NCBI GenBank assembly: GCA_965229335.1
Contig: OZ245874.1
Coordinates: forward strand, 248,001-312,000
Direction: 5' to 3'
DNA from: JAFKFH01 sp017307375
Lineage (GTDB): Bacteria > Pseudomonadota > Alphaproteobacteria > Ferrovibrionales > Ferrovibrionaceae
DNA length: 64,000 nt
Shown in pieces: positions 51,098 to 61,001 of the stretch; within the stretch, counting starts at the first letter, position 1; every line of letters begins with the position of its first letter. A program made the position numbers and the translations under genes. The notes below the pieces were generated by a model that had not been told where the DNA came from, did not search any database, and was given only the letters and a program-made list of their open reading frames with translations.

Positions 51098-51448
51098 TCA
51101 GACCGCCGGCTCGACCTGATCGGGCATCAGCATCAGCCGCTCGACCCGGCCGCCGGCAACCAGGTGGGTCTGCAGGATCTCGTCGATGTCCGCCGTGGTC
51201 TTCGGCGAATACCAGACGCCCTCCGGATAGATCACCATGGTCGGGCCGAGTTCGCAGCGATCGAGGCAACCGGCATTGTTGATGCGCACCCGCGCCAGGC
51301 CGAATTCCTTGGCCCGCGCCTTCATGTAGTTGCGCAGCTGCTCGGCCGCCTTCGACTTGCAGCAGCCGCGCTTGTGGCCGGCCGGACGCTCGTTGGTGCA
51401 GACGAAGACGTGATGATCGTAGAACGGGGCCGGATCCTGCACGCTCAT
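51098..51448 (-). CDS. Thioredoxin-like [2Fe-2S] ferredoxin
   Basis: 116 residues. It begins HHVFVCTNERPAGHKRGCCKSK and continues NNAGCLDRCELGPTMVIYPEGVWY; the Cys at about 17, 29, 60 and 64 are placed as the four ligands of a thioredoxin-fold [2Fe-2S] cluster. It probably carries electrons in the cytoplasm; the partner is unknown. Its ATG overlaps the DUF6489 stop by four bases. Confidence 0.9.
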   Translation of the reverse strand: MSVQDPAPFYDHHVFVCTNERPAGHKRGCCKSKAAEQLRNYMKARAKEFGLARVRINNAGCLDRCELGPTMVIYPEGVWYSPKTTADIDEILQTHLVAGGRVERLMLMPDQVEPAV

Positions 51449-51693
51449 TGCCCGCCCTTGCCCGCCGCGGCGGTGAACTGGTTCCAGAACATCTTCTGCA
51501 ATTGCTCGAAGCCGGCCATGCCGGCGGGCATCCAGGTCTTGATCAGCGTCTCGGGATCGGTCGCCTGCAGCGCCTGCAGCATGCGGGCCTCGATCTCGGC
51601 CATCACCTTTTCCTGCATCGGCTGCACGTCGGGCAGACCGAAGAACACCCTTGCCTCGAGCGGCGTACAGTCAATATCGACCTTGACCTTCAT
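51445..51693 (-). CDS. DUF6489 family protein
   Basis: 82 residues. It begins MKVKVDIDCTPLEARVFFGLPDVQPMQEKVMAEIEARMLQAL and ends FEQLQKMFWNQFTAAAGKGGQ. The hydrophobic, amphipathic C-terminus resembles short phasin-like or polyhydroxyalkanoate-associated proteins, though this is a weak likeness. The ATG at 51693 (GAGAGG three bases before) is chosen over one 20 codons upstream. It forms a two-gene operon with the ferredoxin. Confidence 0.85.
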   Translation of the reverse strand: MKVKVDIDCTPLEARVFFGLPDVQPMQEKVMAEIEARMLQALQATDPETLIKTWMPAGMAGFEQLQKMFWNQFTAAAGKGGQ

Positions 51694-51801
51694 CGGCCTC
51701 TCGTCCCCGTCGCTGATCCCGCCCATAATCGGGCCCGGATCATTCTCTATCATCTAGTGCGTCCGGCGCCTATCGCCAGCCCGACAACCGCAAGGCAAAC
51801 C

Positions 51802-53844
51802 ATGCTCGATTTCGGCCGCAACAATCTCGATCGCGAAACCAGCCCCTATCTGCTGCAGCATGCCGGCAACCCGGTGCACTGGCAGGGCTGGAGCGCCGAG
51901 GCGCTGGCCCATGCCAAGGCGGCCGACAAGCCGATCCTGCTGTCGGTCGGCTATGCCGCCTGCCACTGGTGCCATGTGATGGCGCATGAAAGCTTCGAGG
52001 CGCCCGAAACGGCGGCGGTGATGAACGACCTGTTCGTCAACATCAAGGTCGACCGGGAGGAGCGGCCCGACATCGACATGATCTACCAGCAGGCCCTGTC
52101 GCTGCTGGGCCAGCAGGGCGGATGGCCGCTGACGATGTTCCTGACGCCGGCCGGCGAACCGTTCTGGGGTGGCACCTATTTTCCGCCGGAACCTCGCTGG
52201 GGCCGACCCGGCTTCGCCGACCTGCTGCGCCGCGTCGCCGAGGTCTTCCGCACCGAGCGGGCGACGACCGTCGAAAAGAACCGGCTGGCGCTGGGCGACG
52301 CGCTGGCCCGGCTGGGCCGGCCGCCGGAAGACGCGCCCGAGCCGGCCCTGGGTCCCCAGTTGCTCGATCAGGTCGCCGAACGCTTCGCCCGCGATGTCGA
52401 TCCGGTCAACGGCGGGTTCGGCACGGCGCCGAAATTTCCCAACATCGCCAATCTCACCCTGCTGTGGCGCGCCTCGCTGCGGGCGGGGCGGCAGGATTTC
52501 GCCCGCGCGGTGCGCACCACCCTCGACCGGATGTGCCAGGGCGGCATCTACGATCACCTCGGTGGCGGGTTCAGCCGCTATTCGACCGACGAACGCTGGC
52601 TCGCCCCACATTTCGAGAAGATGCTCTACGACAACGCCGAACTCGTCGGCATCCTGGCCGAAGTCTGGGCCAAGACCGGCACCCGCCTCTACGAACAGCG
52701 CCTGCGCGAGACGGTTGCCTGGCTGCGCCGCGAGATGATCGCCGAGGGCGGCGGTTTCGCCGCCACCGTCGATGCCGATTCGGAAGGCGAGGAAGGCCGT
52801 TTCTACGTCTGGACCGAAGCCGAGATCGACGAAATCCTCGGCGAAGAGGCCGGGCTGTTCAAGGCCACCTACGACGTCTCGCTGCGCGGCAACTGGGAAG
52901 GCAAGACCATCCTGAACCGGCTGGACCAGGCGACCCCTTTGTCCGAGGACGACGAAGCCCGCCTCCAACGCTGCCGGATGACCCTGCTTGCCCACCGCGA
53001 CAAACGGGTCCGGCCGGGCTGGGACGACAAGGTGCTGGCCGACTGGAACGGCCTGATGATCGCAAGCCTCGCCCGCGCCGCCACGCTGTTCGCCGAGCCG
53101 GCCTGGCTCGCCACCGCGATCGCGGCCTTCGATTTCGTGCGCGACCACATGCAGCCGGACGGCCGGCTGCGCCACAGCTTCCGCCAGGGTCAGGCCCGGC
53201 ATGCCGCGCTGCTCGACGACTATGCCAACATGGCGCGCGCCGCCCTCGAGCTGCATGAGATCTCCGGCGAGATCGGCTATCGCCGCCAGGCCATGGCGTG
53301 GGTCGACATCCTCGACCGCCATTACTGGGATTCGGACCATGGCGGTTATTTCCTGACGCCGGACGACGCCGAGGCGCTGATCACGCGGTCGCGCACCGTC
53401 TACGACAACCCGAATCCATCCGGCAACGGCACGATGGTCCAGGTGCTGTCGCGGCTGTGGCGCCTGACCGGCGACGATCGCTACCGGGCACGGGCAGAAG
53501 CCGTCATCGCCGCGTTCGCGACCGAGGTGTCAAGGAATCTGTTCCCACTGGCGACGTTCCTGAACAATGTCGAGTTCCATCATGCGGCCGACGAGATCGC
53601 CATCGTCGGCCAGCGCACCGATCCGGTAACCGCCCGCCTGCTCGCCGTCGCCCTGAAGGACCCCTGGGCCAACCGCGTGATCAGCGTCGTCCCGCCCGAT
53701 GCGACCCTGCCGCCGACCCATCCGGCCTTCGGCAAGGGCCAGGCTGACGGGCGGCCGACGGCCTATCTGTGCCGCAACCAGGCCTGCTCGCTGCCGCTGA
53801 CCGAACCGGCCGATCTGGCCCGCGCGATCCTCGGGGGCGAATGA
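51802..53844 (+). CDS. DUF255 thioredoxin-domain protein (YyaL/SSP411-like)
   Basis: 680 residues. An N-terminal thioredoxin-like DUF255 domain has LDRETSPYLLQHAGNPVHWQGW and the redox-like pair CHWC in YAACHWCHVMAHESFE, followed by VDREERPDIDMIY. The remainder is an alpha/alpha-toroid glycosidase-like region with FGTAPKFPNIANLTLL, GGIYDHLGGGFSRYSTDERWLAPHFEKMLYDNA and NPNPSGNGTM. The function is unknown; an epimerase-like or quality-control role has been suggested for relatives. The ATG lies near AAGG. Its stop overlaps the ogt start. Confidence 0.93.
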   Translation: MLDFGRNNLDRETSPYLLQHAGNPVHWQGWSAEALAHAKAADKPILLSVGYAACHWCHVMAHESFEAPETAAVMNDLFVNIKVDREERPDIDMIYQQALSLLGQQGGWPLTMFLTPAGEPFWGGTYFPPEPRWGRPGFADLLRRVAEVFRTERATTVEKNRLALGDALARLGRPPEDAPEPALGPQLLDQVAERFARDVDPVNGGFGTAPKFPNIANLTLLWRASLRAGRQDFARAVRTTLDRMCQGGIYDHLGGGFSRYSTDERWLAPHFEKMLYDNAELVGILAEVWAKTGTRLYEQRLRETVAWLRREMIAEGGGFAATVDADSEGEEGRFYVWTEAEIDEILGEEAGLFKATYDVSLRGNWEGKTILNRLDQATPLSEDDEARLQRCRMTLLAHRDKRVRPGWDDKVLADWNGLMIASLARAATLFAEPAWLATAIAAFDFVRDHMQPDGRLRHSFRQGQARHAALLDDYANMARAALELHEISGEIGYRRQAMAWVDILDRHYWDSDHGGYFLTPDDAEALITRSRTVYDNPNPSGNGTMVQVLSRLWRLTGDDRYRARAEAVIAAFATEVSRNLFPLATFLNNVEFHHAADEIAIVGQRTDPVTARLLAVALKDPWANRVISVVPPDATLPPTHPAFGKGQADGRPTAYLCRNQACSLPLTEPADLARAILGGE

Positions 53845-54299
53845 TGCCGCAGCTTTCCTTCCTGTCGCCGCTCGGCGACATCACCGTCAGCGAAGAGGAC
53901 GGTGTCATCGTCTCGCTCGACTGGGGGCGCGGCCCGCGCGAGTTCCAGGAACAGACCCCGCTGCTGCTCGAAGCCCGCGACCAGATCCACGGCTATTTCG
54001 ATGGCCGGGTCCGGCGTTTCGCCCTGCCGCTGGCGCCGTTCGGCACCGAGTACGAGCGAGCGATCTGGACCATCCTGCAGGCAATACCCTTCGGCCACAC
54101 CCGCAGCTACGGCGAGGTCGCCAAGGAAACCGGGTCGGTGGCCCGCGCCGTCGGCCGGGCCTGCGGCGCCAACCCGATCCCGATCGTCATTCCCTGCCAC
54201 CGGGTGCTTGCCGCCGGCGGCAAGCTCGGCGGTTTCTCCGGCTCCGGCGGCGTCGAATCGAAGGTCGCGCTGTTGCGGCTGGAAGGCGCCTTGCTTTAG
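53841..54299 (+). CDS. ogt: Methylated-DNA-protein-cysteine methyltransferase
   Basis: 152 residues. It transfers the alkyl group from O6-alkylguanine to Cys in the active site IPIVIPCHRVLAAGG; the helix-turn-helix reads GHTRSYGEVAKETGSVARAVGRACGANP. The ATG at 53841 overlaps the DUF255 stop (ATGA); a second ATG follows directly. The enzyme is inactivated after one reaction. The GFSGSGGVESKVALLRLEG end is typical. Confidence 0.95.
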   Translation: MMPQLSFLSPLGDITVSEEDGVIVSLDWGRGPREFQEQTPLLLEARDQIHGYFDGRVRRFALPLAPFGTEYERAIWTILQAIPFGHTRSYGEVAKETGSVARAVGRACGANPIPIVIPCHRVLAAGGKLGGFSGSGGVESKVALLRLEGALL

Positions 54300-54357
54300 C
54301 CTCGGGCCCCGACATATCTCCGCCTTTCCAGAACATAATCACAGAGGAAACACGACA

Positions 54358-55059
54358 ATGGCCTCGACCGAACTGTCGCTCACCGCTTTCGACGGCGGCG
54401 AATTCACCGGCTATCTGGCCCTGCCCGCCGCGGGCAAGGGTCCCGGCATCGTCGTGCTGCAGGAAATCTTCGGCGTGAACGCGGTGATGCGCGAAGTCTG
54501 CGACGAGCTGGCGGCACAAGGATACGTGGCGCTCTGCCCCGACCTGTTCTGGCGCCAGGAACCGGGCATCCAGATCACCGACAAGACCGACGCGGAGTGG
54601 AAGCGCGCCTTCGAGCTGTTCCAGGGCTTCGACATCAATACCGGCATGATGGACGTCTCCCATGCCATCGACGCGCTGCGCCGGCATGACGCCTGCACCG
54701 GCAAGGTCGGCACCGTCGGCTATTGCCTGGGCGGGCGGCTTGCCTATCTCGCCGCGACCCGTACCACCACCGATGCGTCGGTCGGCTATTACGGCGTCTA
54801 CATCCAGGACCATCTCGACGAGGCGCGCAACATCAAGAACCCGCTGATGCTGCACGTCGCCGAGGCCGACGAATTCGTGCCGCCGGAAGCGCAGGCCAAG
54901 ATCAAGGAAGGCCTGGCCGGCAATCCGCTGGTCACGGTGCACAGCTATGCCGGTCGCGACCACGCTTTTGCCCGCGTCGGCGGCAAGCATTACGATGCGG
55001 CGGCGGCCAAGCTGGCCAACGACCGTACCGCGGCATTCTTCAAGCAGCATCTGGGCTGA
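54358..55059 (+). CDS. Dienelactone hydrolase family protein
   Basis: 233 residues. The catalytic Cys is in VGTVGYCLGGRLAY, the acid is probably in HVAEADEFVP and the His is in YAGRDHAFAR. IVVLQEIFGVNAVMREVCDELAAQGY is the typical N-terminal motif. It may hydrolyse dienelactones or other carboxylic esters in the cytoplasm. GAGGA lies nine bases before the ATG. qor begins seven bases after its stop, so they are one unit. Confidence 0.93.
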   Translation: MASTELSLTAFDGGEFTGYLALPAAGKGPGIVVLQEIFGVNAVMREVCDELAAQGYVALCPDLFWRQEPGIQITDKTDAEWKRAFELFQGFDINTGMMDVSHAIDALRRHDACTGKVGTVGYCLGGRLAYLAATRTTTDASVGYYGVYIQDHLDEARNIKNPLMLHVAEADEFVPPEAQAKIKEGLAGNPLVTVHSYAGRDHAFARVGGKHYDAAAAKLANDRTAAFFKQHLG

Positions 55060-55066
55060 TCGCGCC

Positions 55067-56044
55067 ATGACACGCGCCATCCGCTTCAACAAGCCCGGCG
55101 GGGTCGAAGTCCTCTCCTGGGACGAGGTCGAGGTCGGCAACCCCGGCCCCGGCCAGGTCCGGCTGCGCCACACCGCGATCGGGCTGAACTTCATCGACAT
55201 CTACTATCGCTCCGGCCTCTATCCGATCGCCGCCTGGCCCTCGGGCCTCGGCATGGAAGCCGCCGGGGTGGTCGAACAGGTCGGCGACGGCGTCACCGAC
55301 CTGCGGCCCGGCGATCGCGTGGCCTATGCCGCCGGTCCGCTCGGCGCCTATTCGGAAGCCCGGCTGATGGCCGCCGACAAGCTGGTAAAGCTGCCCGATG
55401 CGATCGACGACCGCACGGCCGCGGCGATGATGCTGAAGGGCATGACCGCCGAATACCTGCTGCGCCGGACTTATCCGGTGAAGGCCGGCGACACGATCCT
55501 GGTCCACGCCGCCGCCGGCGGCGTCGGCCTGATCCTGTGCCAGTGGGCCAAGCATCTCGGTGCCACCGTCATCGGCACCGTCGGCGACGGCGCCAAGGCC
55601 GCGCTGGCCCGGGCCAATGGCTGCGACCATCCGATCATCTACACCTCGGAGGATTTTCCGGCCAAGGTCCGCGAACTGACCGGCGGGGTCGGGGTGCCGG
55701 TGGTCTATGATTCGATCGGCAAGGATACCTATGCCGGTTCGCTCGACTGCCTGCGGCCGCGCGGCATGATGGTGTCGTTCGGCAATGCCTCCGGCCCGAC
55801 CGGGCCGATCGACCCGCTGCAGCTCTCGGCCAAGGGATCGCTCTATCTCACCCGCCCGACACTGATGAGCTACACCGCCACCCGCGCCGACCTGGAGGAA
55901 AGCGCCAACGCGCTGTTCGCCGTGGTCGCCTCGGGCGCGGTCAAGCTGTCGGTCAATCAGACCTACCCGCTGGCGGAAGCCGGCCGGGCCCAGACCGACC
56001 TGGCCGGCCGCAAGACCACCGGGTCGACCGTCCTGCTGCCCTGA
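55067..56044 (+). CDS. NADPH:quinone oxidoreductase, zeta-crystallin type
   Basis: 325 residues of the medium-chain dehydrogenase family without zinc. GLNFIDIYYRSGLYP, GMEAAGVVEQVGDGVTDLRPGDRVAYA and the NADPH motif LVHAAAGGVGLILCQWAKHLGATVIGTV are typical of Qor. It reduces quinones or reactive enones. It is co-transcribed with the dienelactone hydrolase gene and converges on the LysR gene. Confidence 0.94.
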   Translation: MTRAIRFNKPGGVEVLSWDEVEVGNPGPGQVRLRHTAIGLNFIDIYYRSGLYPIAAWPSGLGMEAAGVVEQVGDGVTDLRPGDRVAYAAGPLGAYSEARLMAADKLVKLPDAIDDRTAAAMMLKGMTAEYLLRRTYPVKAGDTILVHAAAGGVGLILCQWAKHLGATVIGTVGDGAKAALARANGCDHPIIYTSEDFPAKVRELTGGVGVPVVYDSIGKDTYAGSLDCLRPRGMMVSFGNASGPTGPIDPLQLSAKGSLYLTRPTLMSYTATRADLEESANALFAVVASGAVKLSVNQTYPLAEAGRAQTDLAGRKTTGSTVLLP

Positions 56045-56081
56045 CGTCCGCGCGTGGAGGTCGTCGTGATGGCGGCGACCT

Positions 56082-56942
56082 CTATCGCTGCAACTGCCTG
56101 AGCGAATCCCGAAGCGCGTCGCCCATGGCAACCCCGGGCAACGTCCTCGCCCGGCCCCCGGCCACCAGCGCGATCGTCGAATGGCCGAGATCAGGCAAGC
56201 CCTCGCGCCGCCCCAGCACCCTCAGACCCGGTCTGAGGCTTTCATAGCCGAGCACGGCGACACCCAGGCCCGCCTCGACCGCGGCCAGCAGGCCGAGCAG
56301 GCTGCCCGAGGTGAAGACCGGCACCACCTGCCGCCCTGCCCGCTGCAAGGCCGAGACCGCCAGTGCCCGCATGCCGCAGGGCGGCGCCAGCGCGACCAGC
56401 TTCACCGGCCCCCCGGGATCGGGCCGAAACCCCTCGCCGGCTACCCAGAGCAGCGGTTCATGCAGCAGGACCTCGCCCGGCGCATCATTCGGCCCCTGCC
56501 GCACCACTGCGAGATCGAGCCCGCCATCGTCGAGACGCCGGCGGAGGGTGGCGGAAATTCCGGCCTCGACCGTCAGTCCCACATTGGGATGCGTGGCGGC
56601 AAACCGCGCCAGGATGGCCGGCAGATGGCGCGGCACGAAGTATTCGGTCACGCCCAGGCGCAACGCACCCGTCAGCGGCGGCCGGCTGACCACCGCCACC
56701 GCCTCGTCGTTCAGCTCGAGCAGCCGGCGGGCATAGCCGAGCAGTGCCTCGCCGTCGCGGGTCAGGCTCAGCCGGCGTGGCGTCCGCTCGAACAGCCGCT
56801 TGCCCAGCCGTTCCTCCAATTTGCGGATCTGGATCGAGATCGCCGATTGCGACCGCGCCACGCGCTCGCCACCCGCGGTGAAACCGCCGGCGTCGGCGAC
56901 GGCCACAAAACTGCGCAGGATGTCGGTATCGAGGTTCAGCAT
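56082..56942 (-). CDS. LysR-type transcriptional regulator
   Basis: 286 residues. The N-terminal HTH is LDTDILRSFVAVADAGGFTAGGERVARSQSAISIQIRKLEERLGKRLFERTPRRLSLT, followed by the LysR substrate domain (about 90-286). The ATG at 56942 is used. It is divergent from the tautomerase gene across 99 AT-rich bases that include the palindrome TAGATCTA, a plausible operator. The inducer is unknown. Confidence 0.94.
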   Translation of the reverse strand: MLNLDTDILRSFVAVADAGGFTAGGERVARSQSAISIQIRKLEERLGKRLFERTPRRLSLTRDGEALLGYARRLLELNDEAVAVVSRPPLTGALRLGVTEYFVPRHLPAILARFAATHPNVGLTVEAGISATLRRRLDDGGLDLAVVRQGPNDAPGEVLLHEPLLWVAGEGFRPDPGGPVKLVALAPPCGMRALAVSALQRAGRQVVPVFTSGSLLGLLAAVEAGLGVAVLGYESLRPGLRVLGRREGLPDLGHSTIALVAGGRARTLPGVAMGDALRDSLRQLQR

Positions 56943-57041
56943 CGATCCATTATAAAACACAATCACTGAAATTAGATCTATGCGATTTCTGCATGATCGG
57001 AAGGCCCGTATCCTGGCGTCATCCAAGCAGGAGACACCGCC

Positions 57042-57440
57042 ATGCCGATCCTCAACGTCACCCTTTCCAGCGCCCCCGATGCCGCCCTGGCGGCCGCGGT
57101 CGCGGGCGAGCTGTCGCGGCTGACCGCCGCCTTGCTCGGCAAGAATCCGCAAGTCACGGCGGTCGCCGTCGGCCATGTCGATCCGGCGCACTGGTTCGTC
57201 GCCGGCCAGCGCCTCAGCGAAATCGGCAAGGCGAGCTTCTTCCTCGACACCCGCATCACCGACGGAACCAATACCAAGGACGAGAAAGCCGCCTATGTCG
57301 CCGCGGTGTTCGAGGCCATGGCCCGGTTGCTCGGGCCGATCCACGAAGAATCCTATGTCCACGTCCACGACGTGCGCGGCGACGCCTACGGCTATGGCGG
57401 CAAGACCCAGGACTACCGCTACATCGCGGCGAAGGTCTGA
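57042..57440 (+). CDS. Tautomerase superfamily protein
   Basis: 132 residues beginning MPILNVTLSS, so Pro 2 becomes the N-terminal catalytic base after Met removal. The motifs QVTAVAVGHVDPAHWFVAGQ and FLDTRITDGTNTKDEKAAYVAAVFEAM match the longer 4-oxalocrotonate/MIF-like tautomerases. It probably isomerises an aromatic degradation intermediate. It is divergent from a LysR regulator and converges on rho across a strong hairpin. Confidence 0.9.
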   Translation: MPILNVTLSSAPDAALAAAVAGELSRLTAALLGKNPQVTAVAVGHVDPAHWFVAGQRLSEIGKASFFLDTRITDGTNTKDEKAAYVAAVFEAMARLLGPIHEESYVHVHDVRGDAYGYGGKTQDYRYIAAKV

Positions 57441-57448
57441 AACGAAGC

Positions 57449-57472
57449 GGGGCCCCTTCTTGAAGGGGCCCC
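57449..57472. terminator. Hairpin between tautomerase and rho genes
   Basis: A perfect inverted repeat, GGGGCCCCTTC / GAAGGGGCCCC, with a two-base loop lies between the convergent genes, eight bases after the tautomerase stop. No T-run follows on either side, so it is a likely but U-poor bidirectional terminator. Confidence 0.6.
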
Positions 57473-57482
57473 GGACAGCAGG

Positions 57483-58739
<1,257 letters not shown>

Positions 58740-58916
58740 GGGGACTTTGCCCTAGCGGTGCTGGGTTCTGGCCACCAACCCGCCAGCTTGGCCAGGGTTG
58801 CATGGTCTATGGGGAGAGGATCTGCGAACGGGGTCGCTACAAAGGAGACTTGGCAGCGGTCGCCGATATCTTGGGACGGGACGGACTGTGCTGAACGCAG
58901 GGTCCGCTTGACGAGC

Positions 58917-58944
58917 TATATAACAGCCCGGCGCATCGATGCAA
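58917..58944 (-). promoter_or_regulatory. Candidate rho promoter
   Basis: On the minus strand TTGCAT (58944-58939) and TATATA (58922-58917) are 16 bases apart, about 178 bases before the rho ATG. The -35 box lies in the loop of a terminator-like hairpin after hemJ. The match is moderate. Confidence 0.45.
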
Positions 58945-58961
58945 GCCCCGGATGCGCCGGG
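58927..58961 (-). terminator. Hairpin after the heme gene cluster
   Basis: An 11-bp perfect stem, CCCGGCGCATC / GATGCGCCGGG, with a 13-base loop begins 15 bases after the hemJ stop; a weak T-rich stretch (CTGTTATAT) follows. Confidence 0.5.
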
Positions 58962-58975
58962 TCGTGTCGCTCCGT

Positions 58976-59410
58976 TCAGAACGGCTTGACGATCACGAGG
59001 ATGACGATGCCGAGCATCAGCACGGTCGGTACCTCGTTGACGATCCGATAGAATTTGGCCGAATGGGCGTTCTGGTCGCGCTCGAACTGGCGGCGCCAGC
59101 GCGACAGGAAACCGTGCGCCGCGGTCATCAGGATGACCAGGGTCAATTTCGCGTGAAACCAGCCTTCGCGAAACCAGCCGGCATCTACCGCCAGATAGGC
59201 GCCGGTCAGGAAGGCGACGATCATCGCCGGGTTGATGATGCCGCGCAGCAGGCGGCGCTCCATCACCTTGAAGGTTTCCGACTGGCGCGATCCCGGCTCG
59301 GCCTCGGCGTGATAGACGAACAGCCGCGGCAGGTAGAGCATGCCGGCCATCCAGGCGATGATCGCGACGACGTGCAGCGACTTGATCCAGAGATACAGCA
59401 TCGCCGTCAC
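58976..59410 (-). CDS. hemJ: Protoporphyrinogen IX oxidase HemJ
   Basis: 144 residues with four membrane helices. LWIKSLHVVAIIAWMAGMLYLPRLFVYH, which carries the conserved His (SLHVV), and FHAKLTLVILMTAAHGFL are typical of HemJ (formerly CopD/DUF2269-type annotation). It oxidises protoporphyrinogen IX at the inner membrane. The GTG start overlaps the hemH stop (GTGA); an ATG three codons later is an alternative. It is the last gene of hemE-DUF2889-hemH-hemJ. Confidence 0.92.
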   Translation of the reverse strand: MTAMLYLWIKSLHVVAIIAWMAGMLYLPRLFVYHAEAEPGSRQSETFKVMERRLLRGIINPAMIVAFLTGAYLAVDAGWFREGWFHAKLTLVILMTAAHGFLSRWRRQFERDQNAHSAKFYRIVNEVPTVLMLGIVILVIVKPF

Positions 59411-60462
59411 AAGCCTTTCTCGGCCATCGCGCAGCGGCGGCAGGTGCCCGGGCAGATCCGGCCGCCTTCACCCGAGATCATGTCACTGACCGCACTGCCG
59501 CAGGCATCGCGTACCAGCCGCGCCAGGCCCTCGATGAATTCGGGCTCAGTGCCGACCGCCGGCACCCGGACATAGGCCGGGACGCCGGCGGCTTCGGCCT
59601 TGGCGCGATAGTCGATGTCGAGTTCGAACAGCGTCTCGGAATGTTCGGACACGAAGGCGATCGGCACCACGACCGCAGGAAGATTGTCGCTGCCGCAGCG
59701 ATGGATCTCATGCTCGGTATCGGGGCCCAGCCATTCCAGCCTTCCGACCTTGCTCTGATAGCAGACGACATAGTCTTCGGCCGCGATGCCCGCCGCCTTG
59801 GCGATGGCGCCGGCCGTCGTCTCGACATGCACCTGGTAGGGGTCGCCGTCGTCGACCACCCGCTTGGGCAGGCCGTGGGCCGAGAACAGCACGCGCGGCC
59901 TGCGATCGGGCGCCAGCGCATGCGCCTCGGCCAGCCCCGCCATGACCAGCCGCGCCTGGGCGGCGATGAACCCTTCCTCGCGCGGGTAGCAGCAGACCGC
60001 GACGGTCGGCTTGTTCAGGCCGATCGCGCGGGCGGCACGATGCCAGTCCTTCAGCGACGAGGCCGAGGTCGTCGTCGAGTACTGCGGGTAGAGCGGCAGC
60101 AGGACGATGCGATCGGGGTCGAAGCGCTTGACCGCCTGGGCGGCCTCGTCGGCGAACGGATGCCAGTAGCGCATCGCCACCGCCACCTCGATCCGGCCGA
60201 GGTCGCCCAGCGCTGCCTTCAGCGCCTGGCCCTGGGCCCGGGTCAGCGGCACCAGCGGCGAGCCGCCGCCGATCGAGGCATACATCTCCCGCGATAGCGG
60301 TGCCCGACGGCGCGAGATGAACTTGGCCAGCGCCCAGCGAAACGGGTTGGGCAGGCGGATGATCGCCGGATCCAGGAACAGGTTGTAGAGGAACGGTTCG
60401 ACCGCCGACAGCCGGTCGGGACCGCCGAGATTGAACAGGACGACCGCGGTACCGCCGCTCAT
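59407..60462 (-). CDS. hemH: Ferrochelatase
   Basis: 351 residues. It inserts ferrous iron into protoporphyrin IX. Motifs: VVLFNLGGPD, MRYWHPF, LYPQYSTTTSASS, FSAHGLPKRVVDDGDPY and VVPIAFVSEHSETLFELD (with Glu/His of the active site). The C-terminus ends RICPGTCRRCAMAEKGL; this Cys-rich tail may help bind a [2Fe-2S] cluster, as is known for some alphaproteobacterial ferrochelatases such as that of Caulobacter. The ATG overlaps the DUF2889 stop. Confidence 0.96.
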   Translation of the reverse strand: MSGGTAVVLFNLGGPDRLSAVEPFLYNLFLDPAIIRLPNPFRWALAKFISRRRAPLSREMYASIGGGSPLVPLTRAQGQALKAALGDLGRIEVAVAMRYWHPFADEAAQAVKRFDPDRIVLLPLYPQYSTTTSASSLKDWHRAARAIGLNKPTVAVCCYPREEGFIAAQARLVMAGLAEAHALAPDRRPRVLFSAHGLPKRVVDDGDPYQVHVETTAGAIAKAAGIAAEDYVVCYQSKVGRLEWLGPDTEHEIHRCGSDNLPAVVVPIAFVSEHSETLFELDIDYRAKAEAAGVPAYVRVPAVGTEPEFIEGLARLVRDACGSAVSDMISGEGGRICPGTCRRCAMAEKGL

Positions 60463-60998
60463 GTCTCAGTCCCCGTGTAGAATTGCGGCAGCAACGCCTT
60501 GGTGACCGGACCGTCCGAGGCCCAGGCATGGCAGCCGTCGAGTTGGAAGGGCTTCTTGCCCGGATCGATGTCTTCCCATTCCGCGACGGTCTGGAACGCC
60601 ACGGTGGCGATCGGCATCAATAGCTCGACCAGATGGGTGCAGCCTTCGGTCCCGCCCAGCCGCTGGGCGACGTTGCGCCGCCACCCTGCCCCGATGGTCA
60701 GCCCGATCAGCCGCTTGAAGTTCGGCGCCACGGCGCCGCAATGGCTGTAGGGCGCGACCTCGGTCACCGCTTCGACGTCGTGGACCTTCATCGTCTTGTC
60801 GATGGTGATCCGCATGACCATGTGGTGGATCGGCTGGCCGGCGGCGACCTTGCCCCCCATCATCTCGACGAAGGTATAGGCCTTGGTATCGATGATCTGG
60901 GCCTCGATGTCGTAAAGCCCGTCATGGCGGCGATAGCCGTCGAGGGCGATGCGCCGCTGGTGGCGCAATTCCCGTTCGACCGGTGGCGACAGCGGCAT
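60459..60998 (-). CDS. DUF2889 family protein
   Basis: 179 residues of unknown function. It begins ERELRHQRRIALDGYRRHDGLYDIEAQIIDTKAY; CTHLVELLMPIATVAFQTV and LDGCHAWASDGPVT are the other conserved blocks, with Cys/His residues (CTH, CHAW) that could bind a metal. It lies inside the heme operon, overlapping hemH by four bases and three bases after hemE. A role in heme synthesis is inferred only from position. Confidence 0.92.
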   Translation of the reverse strand: MPLSPPVERELRHQRRIALDGYRRHDGLYDIEAQIIDTKAYTFVEMMGGKVAAGQPIHHMVMRITIDKTMKVHDVEAVTEVAPYSHCGAVAPNFKRLIGLTIGAGWRRNVAQRLGGTEGCTHLVELLMPIATVAFQTVAEWEDIDPGKKPFQLDGCHAWASDGPVTKALLPQFYTGTET

Positions 60999-61001
60999 CG
61001 C

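Noticed and set aside
59145..59160. parS-like sequence AATTTCGCGTGAAACC in hemJ
   Set aside because: Only 12 of 16 positions match, and the central CACG is broken; it encodes ordinary HemJ residues.
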